Part shown: in pieces, positions 27,624-34,998 of the stretch | Layout of the letters: the number at the start of each line of letters is the position of its first letter | How positions within the stretch are numbered: the first letter of the stretch is position 1 | Assembly: GCA_903858935.1 (NCBI GenBank) | Contig: CAIOKO010000140.1 | Location: 1 to 64,000 of the forward strand | Length of the DNA: 64,000 nt | Origin: an uncultured Schlesneria sp. | GTDB taxonomy: Bacteria; Planctomycetota; Planctomycetia; Planctomycetales; Planctomycetaceae | Direction of reading: 5' to 3' | The notes under the pieces: generated by a model | The model's database searches: none | The model's input: the letters and a program-made list of their open reading frames with translations, nothing else | Told to the model about the DNA's origin: nothing | Position numbers and translations under genes: made by a program

Positions 27624-28484
27624 TCAGAAGTCACCGATCGGTTCGCCACCGGCACGACTGATCAGCGCCTGAAACACGTTGCTGTCGATATTCTCGTTGA
27701 CGAACTTCGTGCTGCCATCGGAGAGTGAGAAATGCGATCCGCCGATGTGCGGACTGGAGAATTGAAACACAGTTTCACAGCAAGACGAAGGGCGATTGAA
27801 TCCCGCCGCAGCGCAGGTCGTTGTGGCAGCTGCGGTCCAGCGGAGCACCGAACGTGAATAACCCTGACTCCCTCCTGCACCGGGGCAACTTGTGCAGCTG
27901 TTACACGACCCTCGCGCCCAACCACGAATTTCCGCAGCGATTTCGCCAGTAAAAATCGTGTTCGAGGTTCCGTCGGTGATATCGCGGAATCGAACGGACG
28001 AGACGGGAAAAAAAATGCCGTTGTTGACCCCGGGTGTGGTTCCGGCATTTCCTGCGTAATGGCTGAAACCGAATTTGGTGTCGATGACACCTTCCTTCGT
28101 TTGTGAAGCGCACTTGTAGGCGGGGATCAATGCAATCACATTGGTTGCATTAATGACGTTATCGAACGCGACGTTGAAGTTGTACTGATTGTAGAGCGGT
28201 GTTTGATCAGCGAACGGCAAAATCAATGTCTGCCATGTCGTCAATTGATTTGTGTTGGAAGATGTTCCCGAAGTCCCCAGCACACCAAATGGAAACGTAC
28301 CATACGTTGATTCATAGTTGTGAAGTGCGAGGGCAATTTGTTTCAAGTTGTTTTTGCACTGGGAACGACGGGCAGCTTCGCGTGCTTGCTGCACGGCGGG
28401 CAATAGGAGAGCAATCAAAATCGCAATGATCGCAATCACCACAAGCAGTTCGATTAAAGTAAAACCTTTGCGGCGTGGGTTCAT
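27624..28484 (-). CDS. DUF1559 pseudopilin-like protein
   Basis: A 286-residue protein with a type IV prepilin-type N-terminus: [19 protein letters not shown], with the G/FTLIE cleavage site, followed by [12 protein letters not shown] and the DUF1559 domain ([18 protein letters not shown]). The C-terminus has the family's HxGG...DGS pattern ([15 protein letters not shown]) and [13 protein letters not shown]. Planctomycetes carry dozens of these; they are thought to be exported pseudopilin-like proteins, but function is not established. It lies 21 bases downstream of the TiaS-like gene on the same strand, which may be chance. Confidence 0.93.
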   Translation of the reverse strand: MNPRRKGFTLIELLVVIAIIAILIALLLPAVQQAREAARRSQCKNNLKQIALALHNYESTYGTFPFGVLGTSGTSSNTNQLTTWQTLILPFADQTPLYNQYNFNVAFDNVINATNVIALIPAYKCASQTKEGVIDTKFGFSHYAGNAGTTPGVNNGIFFPVSSVRFRDITDGTSNTIFTGEIAAEIRGWARGSCNSCTSCPGAGGSQGYSRSVLRWTAAATTTCAAAGFNRPSSCCETVFQFSSPHIGGSHFSLSDGSTKFVNENIDSNVFQALISRAGGEPIGDF

Positions 28485-28505
28485 AATGATTTCCCGTCTG
28501 GTTCT

Positions 28506-29213
28506 CTAAGGCAGCTTCAAGGCCGTAAATGTACTTGTCCCGGATTCCGTGAAGCTGCGGCGGGCGAAAACAACGGCCTGTTGCAAGCAAAAATTGGGAC
28601 GCAGATGTTTACCGACGTCGATCAGACCAGTCGGAATGTCGGCGCCGGTGTCGTAGTCCCGCACCACAATTTCACGTTGGTGAATGGCTGCGATCGATTG
28701 CACTCCGGAAAGGTCGTCCGGCCACGATTTCCATTGGATGATTCGACCGTCGTCTCCTGTGATTGCCAAACCGACCGCAGCCAGTGCTCCGATGACGCCC
28801 CCTTCAGTTCCACCCAGCCCTTCGAGATGAATTCCATGATGGGCAGCTAACTGGCGCGGCTGCTCCTGATTGACAATCTCTTGCTGGCATCGCCTGCCGA
28901 AATCCCGCACCGAATCGGGAATCATCTCGGCCATGCACAACCCGGGATCGCTGCCAACAACGTACCATTCCTGCATGGTATGACGGCACAATTCGAGCAA
29001 TTGCGATGGTTCTGCGTTGCCGATCGGTTCAAACATCATCGATGCCGAACCATTGTGAGATGTATACGGAATGCGCGAATCGAACAGCAGCTGATGACGC
29101 AGAATCCTGTGGCACCGCCAGCGGTCGGCAGCGCGACGGACGATTTCTCGAGCCAGGTAATTAGTACCTCGGGTCTCAATTGTGTCTGTGTCATCAATGC
29201 CAACAAAGATCAT
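28506..29213 (-). CDS. TiaS-like domain protein
   Basis: A 235-residue protein opening with GIDDTDTIETRGTNYLAREI, the acidic start of the N-terminal ferredoxin-like domain of TiaS (tRNA-Ile2 agmatidine synthetase), and continuing through VGSDPGLCM and GLGGTEGGVIGALAAVGLA. In archaea TiaS modifies a tRNA wobble cytidine, but this protein lacks the kinase-like and zinc-binding parts of the full enzyme, so that reaction is unlikely. Similar stand-alone proteins occur in bacteria with H4MPT one-carbon pathways, an association I recall but cannot confirm here. Its ATG overlaps the stop of the membrane gene upstream (ATGA), so translation is coupled. Confidence 0.65.
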   Translation of the reverse strand: MIFVGIDDTDTIETRGTNYLAREIVRRAADRWRCHRILRHQLLFDSRIPYTSHNGSASMMFEPIGNAEPSQLLELCRHTMQEWYVVGSDPGLCMAEMIPDSVRDFGRRCQQEIVNQEQPRQLAAHHGIHLEGLGGTEGGVIGALAAVGLAITGDDGRIIQWKSWPDDLSGVQSIAAIHQREIVVRDYDTGADIPTGLIDVGKHLRPNFCLQQAVVFARRSFTESGTSTFTALKLP

Positions 29214-29848
29214 TCCGGCCGCTCCTGCGGCAAATTCTCATCGCGGCGCGACCGGAATGAAAACAATACGATGCCGCTGATCAATCCTGCGATCAAACCG
29301 CACAAAATATAAGTTCCAACCGCTTGCGACAGCCATTCAACGAGAGGCCGACGACCCGCCGCTTCCCAACCGAGTGCCTTGGCGCCGCCGCGAACGCCCA
29401 GCGCCAACAGGTTGCTCGCCAGCCCAGCGAGTGAGAAAGCAACATATTGCCGCCATCCGCTGTTGGCGCGGCGAAGAGTCCAATCCAACAGTGGCCCTGT
29501 GGCGGTCAAGCTGGTAAATGCCCCCAGACCGACCGCTTCGCCGCGAAACCCGACAAGTTGAAAACAGACTGCCGTGATGGCCGCCGTGCCACCCATCACG
29601 CAGCCGGCCCCTCGTCGCGGAACTAGAGCCAATCCCAATGCCATCGGAAAAACGACCCGCAGGATGGCGTGACCGGGAATGCGTTTAATACCGAGATCGA
29701 GAAATGTTGAAGAACAGGCCGCCAGCACCCCAAACGCCGCCAGCAAAAACCAGTCGCGCGCGGTGGCCGAAGTCGCGCCCGTCGCGAGTTGGCGCAACCG
29801 CGTGGTGGAGCAAAGGCCGGGATGTCGAGGCAGAAACGACGCAGACAT
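29210..29848 (-). CDS. Membrane protein coupled to the TiaS-like gene
   Basis: About 212 residues from an ATG at 29848 (a start at 29890 adds 14). Five or six hydrophobic stretches are visible, among them FLLAAFGVLAACSSTFLDL and GTYILCGLIAGLISGIVLF, and the tail is charged (RSRRDENLPQERPE). It is reminiscent of small substrate-binding subunits of ECF-type transporters, but no specific family is recognised. Its stop overlaps the start of the TiaS-like gene in ATGA, so the two proteins are probably made in fixed ratio and may act together. The molecule it moves is unknown. Confidence 0.6.
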   Translation of the reverse strand: MSASFLPRHPGLCSTTRLRQLATGATSATARDWFLLAAFGVLAACSSTFLDLGIKRIPGHAILRVVFPMALGLALVPRRGAGCVMGGTAAITAVCFQLVGFRGEAVGLGAFTSLTATGPLLDWTLRRANSGWRQYVAFSLAGLASNLLALGVRGGAKALGWEAAGRRPLVEWLSQAVGTYILCGLIAGLISGIVLFSFRSRRDENLPQERPE

Positions 29849-29996
29849 TAGGACCTGCCTGTGGTTTTCAAGGGTGAAAGAGCGAGCCAAGCGGCCACAA
29901 AAGCAAATTGCAAAGTTGTACCATTTGCGGGTTAAGTCTAAGTCGTGAAATCGTGGAGTTCAAGCCAGACAGGGCATTGAGAACACATCGACGAAG

Positions 29997-30416
29997 TTAT
30001 GAAACGTGTCGCTTTAATGTCGCCTGCAATCGCCTGGCGAAGACATCGTCAACCAGATGGAATATCTCGCTTCGAAGTTCGTGGAAATCCTGTAACAAGT
30101 CCTTTGCGAGGGGGGTCAACGCGCTCCGCCGAGTTCCACTCCCGCCGACGTGGGCCTCCACCAGTTTCGCTCCCAATGCCAGCTCCGCTTTCTTGATCCG
30201 CGCCCAGACAAACCGGTAGCTGCGACCGACCTCCGTCGCTGCGGCTTTGATGGAATGCGTCTGATCCACAGCAGCAAGCATCGCCGCCAGGCCGGAACAG
30301 AAGATGCTTTCACCGTTCGCCTCCAACCACAGTTTGACGCGAGGAGTGACAGTCAATTGAGACGTCTTGGCTTTGCTCCGTGTAGCGGGCAATTTCTGCT
30401 TGATCCCGATCGACAT
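29997..30416 (-). CDS. ModE-like DNA-binding regulator without molybdate domain
   Basis: A 139-residue winged-helix protein. Residues 30-130 match the ModE/LysR-type N-terminal domain: SIKAAATEVGRSYRFVWARI forms the recognition helices and GSGTRRSALTPLAKDLLQDF the wing and following helix. The C-terminal TOBE domains that bind molybdate in ModE are missing, so sensing must differ or be absent. The ATG at 30416 follows GAGGG. It lies about 150 bases upstream of the membrane/TiaS-like pair on the same strand and could regulate it, which is inferred from position. Confidence 0.78.
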   Translation of the reverse strand: MSIGIKQKLPATRSKAKTSQLTVTPRVKLWLEANGESIFCSGLAAMLAAVDQTHSIKAAATEVGRSYRFVWARIKKAELALGAKLVEAHVGGSGTRRSALTPLAKDLLQDFHELRSEIFHLVDDVFARRLQATLKRHVS

Positions 30417-30472
30417 GAAAAATCCCTCACTTCCTTTGGTTGCCATGGCCGTGAACATCTTTCGCTCGTACC

Positions 30473-30525
30473 CCTCGTTGCCAAGCTCCAGCTTGGTAAT
30501 ACAAGTCTTCGAATCTCTGCTTCGC
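30473..30525 (+). repeat. Dispersed hairpin repeat, copy 2
   Basis: CCTCGTTG then CCAAGC/GCTTGG hairpin (30481-30496), then CTTCGAATCTCTGCTTCGC. It is the same design as copies at 21834 and 30591 and lies upstream of the exported hydrolase. Confidence 0.75.
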
Positions 30526-30590
30526 AGGCGGTCAAGACGTTAATAATACAGAAAAATTCAATCGTCAGAACGAACGACGAGGAAATTTCC

Positions 30591-30644
30591 CCTCGTTACC
30601 AAGTTCCAGCTTGGGATCGCAACTCCTCGAAGCTCCGCTTCGCG
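30591..30644 (+). repeat. Dispersed hairpin repeat, copy 3
   Basis: CCTCGTTACC, then AAGTTCCAGCTTGGGA, then CGCAACTCCTCGAAGCTCC and GCTTCGCGG. It stands 118 bases after copy 2 in the same orientation. The sequence between copies 2 and 3 holds no gene. Confidence 0.75.
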
Positions 30645-30706
30645 GCCCGCGAGTCACTTGCGACCCGATCGAAGCGTTAAATACAACCCCCGGACAAGGA
30701 TTTAAA

Positions 30707-31660
30707 ATGAAGCATATAGCCCCGCTGTTGTCTCTTGCATTCTGTCTCTGCCTGACCAACCCTGTATTCAGCACAGACACCCCGGCAATGGTCGTGGAGC
30801 TCTGGCCGGATTACGTTCCCGACGAGAAACCAGGACTATTCGGTCCGGAAAAAGTGGTTATGTCGCCGAAATTGGACGTGAGTCAGGTCGAAGTGACCGA
30901 ATCCACCCGCATGATCACCAACGTCACAAAACCAACGATCACGATCTATCGTCCCGCGAAAGAGAAGGACACCGGCACGGCAATGTTGATTTGTCCTGGC
31001 GGTGGCTACTGGAACCTGTACTGGGAACTGGAAGGAGAAGAAGTCGCCACCTGGCTGAACAGCATCGGGGTGACCGGCATCATACTGAAGTATAGAGTCC
31101 CCCGTCGGCCTGATGAACCGAAGGCTGAACCCGCCCGTCGCCCGCTTCAAGACTCGCAGCGAGCGATGAGCCTGGTCCGAAGCAAAGCCAAAGACTGGGA
31201 CATCAATCCCGATCGAATCGGCATCATCGGCTTCTCAGCAGGTGGCCATCTCGCTATCGCCACGGCAATAAAATTCGACGAGCGTTCTTACACACCACAA
31301 GATGAAATTGACAAAATCAGTTGCCGCCCCAACTTTGCCGTCATGGCCTATTCCGGTTATCTCAAGAACAAAGACAAGGATCAACTCGCCCCTGGACTGA
31401 GTATCCCCAAAGAGACGCCGCCGGTCTTTCTCGTTCACGGCGGCAGCGATCTGATCAGCCCTCCCGAGCACAGCGTGATGATGTACCTCGCCCTGAAACG
31501 AGCCGGCATCCCGGCAGAATTACATGTCTACGCCAATACCGCTCACGACTTCGCCATCCGCCCCGGCGACCGCCCGTTTTCGACCTGGCCACAGTCATGT
31601 GCCGCCTGGTTGCGACAACAGGGGTTTCTCGCGACCGACAGAGTAGAACTAAAAAACTGA
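30707..31660 (+). CDS. Exported alpha/beta hydrolase (esterase type)
   Basis: A 317-residue protein with a signal peptide ending near FSTDT. The hydrolase core is BD-FAE/esterase-like: oxyanion region CPGGGYWNLYW, nucleophile elbow GFSAGGHLA, acid in HGGSDLISPPEHS and histidine in ANTAHDFAIRP. All three triad residues are present. Related planctomycete proteins are grouped with carbohydrate esterases, so deacetylation of polysaccharide is a fair guess. AAGGA lies seven bases before the ATG at 30707. An intrinsic terminator follows about 100 bases after the stop. Confidence 0.85.
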   Translation: MKHIAPLLSLAFCLCLTNPVFSTDTPAMVVELWPDYVPDEKPGLFGPEKVVMSPKLDVSQVEVTESTRMITNVTKPTITIYRPAKEKDTGTAMLICPGGGYWNLYWELEGEEVATWLNSIGVTGIILKYRVPRRPDEPKAEPARRPLQDSQRAMSLVRSKAKDWDINPDRIGIIGFSAGGHLAIATAIKFDERSYTPQDEIDKISCRPNFAVMAYSGYLKNKDKDQLAPGLSIPKETPPVFLVHGGSDLISPPEHSVMMYLALKRAGIPAELHVYANTAHDFAIRPGDRPFSTWPQSCAAWLRQQGFLATDRVELKN

Positions 31661-31763
31661 ATGCTGAACGTGTGCCCCGACTTGTTTAGTATCCCGCGAC
31701 TTCCTGACAAATTTGACGACTTCAATCGAACCCACCTCAGAAAATTCTGACTCCTCTTCTGAA

Positions 31764-31784
31764 CGACCGCCGGTCGGTTTTTTT
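31764..31784 (+). terminator. Intrinsic terminator after hydrolase gene
   Basis: CGACC and GGTCG pair around a GCC loop and are followed by a run of seven to eight T. It lies 104 bases after the hydrolase stop. The stem is short, so termination may be incomplete. Confidence 0.65.
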
Positions 31785-31863
31785 GGGCCAACGAGCGCTG
31801 AGTGATTAGAGCCGTAGTTTTCCAACGCAGCATGCATGCGTTCAAATCCTGTTGTCCCGACTA
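31784..31863 (+). pseudogene. tRNA-like remnant
   Basis: An 80-base segment with tRNA features. TGGGCCA at the left pairs with TGTCCCG at the right except for one position, a D-arm-like TGAGTGATTAGAGC follows, TTTCCAA sits where an anticodon loop (UCC) would be, and GTTCAAATCCTGT looks like the T-arm. But the anticodon stem does not pair and the T-stem is imperfect, so it is not a standard working tRNA. The isotype cannot be fixed; glycine or proline tRNAs share parts. A hairpin follows at 31876-31903. Confidence 0.4.
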
Positions 31864-31875
31864 TTTTCAGAAATG

Positions 31876-31903
31876 AGCCCTTCGGCGAGTATATCGAAGG
31901 GCT
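31876..31903 (+). terminator. Hairpin after tRNA-like remnant
   Basis: AGCCCTTCG pairs with CGAAGGGCT around a ten-base loop and is followed by TTTCAT. It resembles a weak intrinsic terminator of the kind found behind tRNA genes. Confidence 0.5.
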
Positions 31904-32123
31904 TTCATATTGCGTGGATCAGGGTTTTCGTTCGCGGACCACGTTCAAACGGCACGGTTTGTTACACTCATTTCTCGCCGGAATTGACATAACATCCTGA
32001 CTCGCCATGCGATAAAGTATTTCAAATCCCCTCGCCTGTTTTAGGCGTCTTCGGCCACTTATTATTACTTCAGTGTCGTTATAGAATCAGAGGTTCGGCC
32101 TTTTTTCGGCGGCAAATGTGAGG

Positions 32124-33467
32124 ATGACTGCTGTGACGATGGTGCCAAGAGCGACGTATCCCGGACGGCGGATCGTCATCACGACGTGGGGATCCCTGGG
32201 GGATCTGTACCCGTACCTTGCCATCGGCTTGGGTCTCAAGGCTCTGGGCCATGACGTCATCCTCGGCACGGCTGAATGCTACCGGCGAAAGATTGAGGAA
32301 TTGGGACTCCGTTTCCGGGCCGTGCGCCCCGACTGCACCTGGCTAGCTGACCCCGATATGCTGCGGCGGCTCTCGCACCCCCGTTGGGGCTTGATCCGGG
32401 TTGCACGCATGGTGCTTGCCAAGCTGTGCGAATCTTACGAAGACACGCTAGCTGCGGCCGAGTGCGCAGACCTGCTGGTGGGCAATCTGGCGACCTACGC
32501 CACTGGTTTGGTTGCGGAAAAGAAAGGAATCCCCTGGGCCTCCGTCATGCATATCCCCACGCTTTTCGCCTCGGCCTACGATCCTCCGCTGCTGCCTGGC
32601 CTGCCGGGTTTCTCGAAAAGGCTCCGCTTCCTTGGCCCGGCTTTCTGGGGACCGCTTGGTCGGGGCCTCAAATGGGGGTCACGTTTTTTGGCCAGGCCTT
32701 GGCATCGTTTAAGAGGGCAAATCGGCCTACCACCCGTCAGGGGCGTGAACCCGCTAACGGACTGGCACTCGCCTTTGCTGCATCTGGCTCCGTTCTCGAG
32801 ATGGCTCGTGGACAAGCAACCCGACTGGCCCGCGCAGACCGTCGTCACCGGCTTTCCTTGGTTTGACCAGGATGGCAGCACCGGGTTGCCTCCGGCGTTG
32901 GCGCAGTTCTTGGATGACGGCCCATCCCCGATCGTCTTCACGCTTGGCACGGCTGTGGCTACGGACGCCGGCCGGTTCTATGAAGTCAGTGCCCGGGCCG
33001 CCCACTTACTCGGTCGCCGGGCCGTCCTCATCCTTAAAGACCCGCGCAACCGGCTACCCACCTTACCAGAGGGCGTGGCGGCCTTCGATTACGCGCCATT
33101 CTCCGACCTGTTTCCTCGGGCAGCGGCTATCGTCCACCACGGCGGAATTGGCACTACTGGGCTCGCAATGCGGTCGGGGCATCCGATGCTGGTTATGCCT
33201 TGCGCCTGGGACCAACCCGACAATGCCGAGCGCGTGGCGAGGTTGGGCATTTCCCGCACCATTCCTCGACATCGATACACTCCGGCCCGCGTTGCAACCG
33301 AGTTGCAGCACCTGTTCGACGATCCGGCGTATGCACGGCGCGCCTCGGAGATCGGTGAGCAGGTACGGCAAGAGGACGGCGTGCGGGTCGCTTGCGATGC
33401 CCTGGGAAGAATGCTTCAGGCGGCCGGGTCTATGCAAAGAGGAATGGCCGAGCGAACCAGCCGCTAA
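32124..33467 (+). CDS. GT1-family glycosyltransferase
   Basis: A 447-residue glycosyltransferase of the UDP-glycosyltransferase/MGT type. The N-terminal Rossmann domain opens RRIVITTWGSLGDLYPYLAIG. The C-terminal donor domain shows FTLGTAVA, FDYAPFSDLFPRAAAIVHHG with the GGIGTTGLA motif, and MPCAWDQPDNAERV, which bind the nucleotide sugar. Relatives transfer sugars to lipids, sterols or natural products. The gene is clearly richer in G+C than its neighbours and sits between two tRNA-3'-like repeats, so horizontal arrival is likely. Several in-frame starts (32118, 32124, 32133, 32139) are possible and none has an ideal ribosome site. Confidence 0.85.
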   Translation: MTAVTMVPRATYPGRRIVITTWGSLGDLYPYLAIGLGLKALGHDVILGTAECYRRKIEELGLRFRAVRPDCTWLADPDMLRRLSHPRWGLIRVARMVLAKLCESYEDTLAAAECADLLVGNLATYATGLVAEKKGIPWASVMHIPTLFASAYDPPLLPGLPGFSKRLRFLGPAFWGPLGRGLKWGSRFLARPWHRLRGQIGLPPVRGVNPLTDWHSPLLHLAPFSRWLVDKQPDWPAQTVVTGFPWFDQDGSTGLPPALAQFLDDGPSPIVFTLGTAVATDAGRFYEVSARAAHLLGRRAVLILKDPRNRLPTLPEGVAAFDYAPFSDLFPRAAAIVHHGGIGTTGLAMRSGHPMLVMPCAWDQPDNAERVARLGISRTIPRHRYTPARVATELQHLFDDPAYARRASEIGEQVRQEDGVRVACDALGRMLQAAGSMQRGMAERTSR

Positions 33468-33566
33468 GGGATTTGAGCTTGATAGCTAAGGTCGGTCGCC
33501 CCCTTGCGTGCGGACTGAAGATCCACCGCAAGCGCGCTTCCCAGGCACGGACTCCGGCCAGAAAAA

Positions 33567-33595
33567 GTTCAATAGCCGTCCTGTCAGCCCGACTA
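33567..33595 (+). repeat. tRNA-3'-like repeat, copy A
   Basis: GTTCAATAGCCGTCCTGTC followed by AGCCCGACTA. Apart from a five-base insertion it follows the 3' part of the tRNA-like remnant (GTTCAAATCCTGTTG, TCCCGACTA). GAAAAA precedes it. No gene is seen in the rest of this 278-base gap. Confidence 0.6.
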
Positions 33596-33745
33596 TTGTT
33601 TTTTCAGAGGGCGTTATCAGATTCGGCTTCCGGCATTTGGCAGGGAACTCCGCCATGAGGCTCCATTGAGGCCGAGTTCAAACCGATGCCGCGTCTCTGC
33701 GATCCTACCACCGTTACACGAGAAATCGATTGCCCCGCAAATTAA

Positions 33746-34582
33746 TTATTTGCCATGTCGCTCACTTATGCTTCGAAGATAAGCGGCAAGCTGCTGGTGC
33801 TGGGCATATTCGGCCCAGCCGTCTGGTGTGTTATGGACCTTCCTATCGCGAATTGTCGGATCGGCGCCCTTCTCAAGCAGCCATTCGACCATTTCATGTC
33901 GATTCTGCAGAGCCGCGTAGTGAAGAGGGGTTCCGGCATAGTCGAAACCGGCCGGGATGGAATTAATCTCCGCGCCACGTGTCAGCAATTCGCCAGCGGA
34001 TTCGAGTTGGCCCCAGGCCGCCGCGTAGACTAATGCGTTGTTCATGATCTGAAGACGATCATGACGTACCGCCTCAGGAATCGTCGGTCCGAATGGCCAG
34101 GCCACCTCGCCGGCTTGCCGATTCAAACGACCGTCGTCATCGAAACAACGCCTGAGTCCCTGGAGATCACCTAACGCGGCAAACTTCCGCAAATTATCGA
34201 CGGGAGCACCGCGCGTCAGCAGTAATTCCACAATCGAATCCTGCCCCCAGTAGAGGGCCTCTTCAAGAGGCGACCACGTCCCCTCACCCGAAATCGAAGC
34301 TCCTAAGTCCAACAGCACTTCTACGCCAAGGAGGTTGTTGCCCGACGCGGCAGCAACCAGCGGCCCGTTTAACTCCGCGCCGAACTGAGCAAAAAGCTGA
34401 ATCAGATGACCGAGGGATCGTCGTACAGGCATTTCAAGTACGAGGCATTGAAGCAGCGTCGGGTGATCGCGCGAGAGAGACCGATCTCTCGCCAGCGATG
34501 ATTCAGCGCGAACGAGACGTTCCAACTCCTCGGCGTTGTCCGAAATGATTGCCGCCTGGCTCGGCAGAAATTTGTCGTCCAT
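33746..34582 (-). CDS. Ankyrin-repeat protein
   Basis: A 278-residue protein with about five ankyrin repeats. The clearest are PLEEALYWGQDSIVELLLTR, ALVYAAAWGQLESAGELLTR and PLHYAALQNRHEMVEWLLEK. Repeats bind protein partners; no enzymatic domain is attached and no signal peptide is seen, so it is probably cytoplasmic. The N-terminal 80 residues may be degenerate repeats. It is enclosed by two tRNA-3'-like repeats in the same orientation, about 1.17 kb apart, so it may have been gained as a unit. No ribosome binding site is obvious before the ATG at 34582. Confidence 0.85.
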   Translation of the reverse strand: MDDKFLPSQAAIISDNAEELERLVRAESSLARDRSLSRDHPTLLQCLVLEMPVRRSLGHLIQLFAQFGAELNGPLVAAASGNNLLGVEVLLDLGASISGEGTWSPLEEALYWGQDSIVELLLTRGAPVDNLRKFAALGDLQGLRRCFDDDGRLNRQAGEVAWPFGPTIPEAVRHDRLQIMNNALVYAAAWGQLESAGELLTRGAEINSIPAGFDYAGTPLHYAALQNRHEMVEWLLEKGADPTIRDRKVHNTPDGWAEYAQHQQLAAYLRSISERHGK

Positions 34583-34734
34583 GGCGTACCACGTAAGGAG
34601 TTTAAGGGATCAGACCATAAGGCGGTTGGAACCGTTTATTAGGGACTGAACCGGGACACCGTCATTTCTGGCTTCAAACGACATCCTCGGGGCATGCCCC
34701 TGATACCCGAACAGCCTAACCCCAACCAGAATAA

Positions 34735-34763
34735 GTTCAATAGCTGTCCTGTTGCCCCGATCA
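34735..34763 (+). repeat. tRNA-3'-like repeat, copy B
   Basis: GTTCAATAGCTGTCCTGTT followed by GCCCCGATCA. Same orientation as the copies at 33567 and 42561. Preceded by CCAGAATAA, as copy A is by CCAGAAAAA. The remainder of the gap from 34583 to 34998 holds no gene that I can support; it should include the sulfatase promoter. Confidence 0.55.
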
Positions 34764-34998
34764 AAGGGGACTTTCTTCTGAACGGCAGAATATCACTTTA
34801 TCTTCTTTTATCTCCTGGAAGTTTAGAATCGAGCCGTCCATTGTGGGTTTTGCTTTGATTTGTCTCGTCGGTTAATCTGCAATCGACGCCACGAATTCAA
34901 TTCCAAAAAAGAATTGGACCGAACCGTTATCCTGTGTTGTCTGAGCAACGCGTTCGAAATTCTTTTCCCTCGTTCAGGATCGATTGAATCAACCTCCT

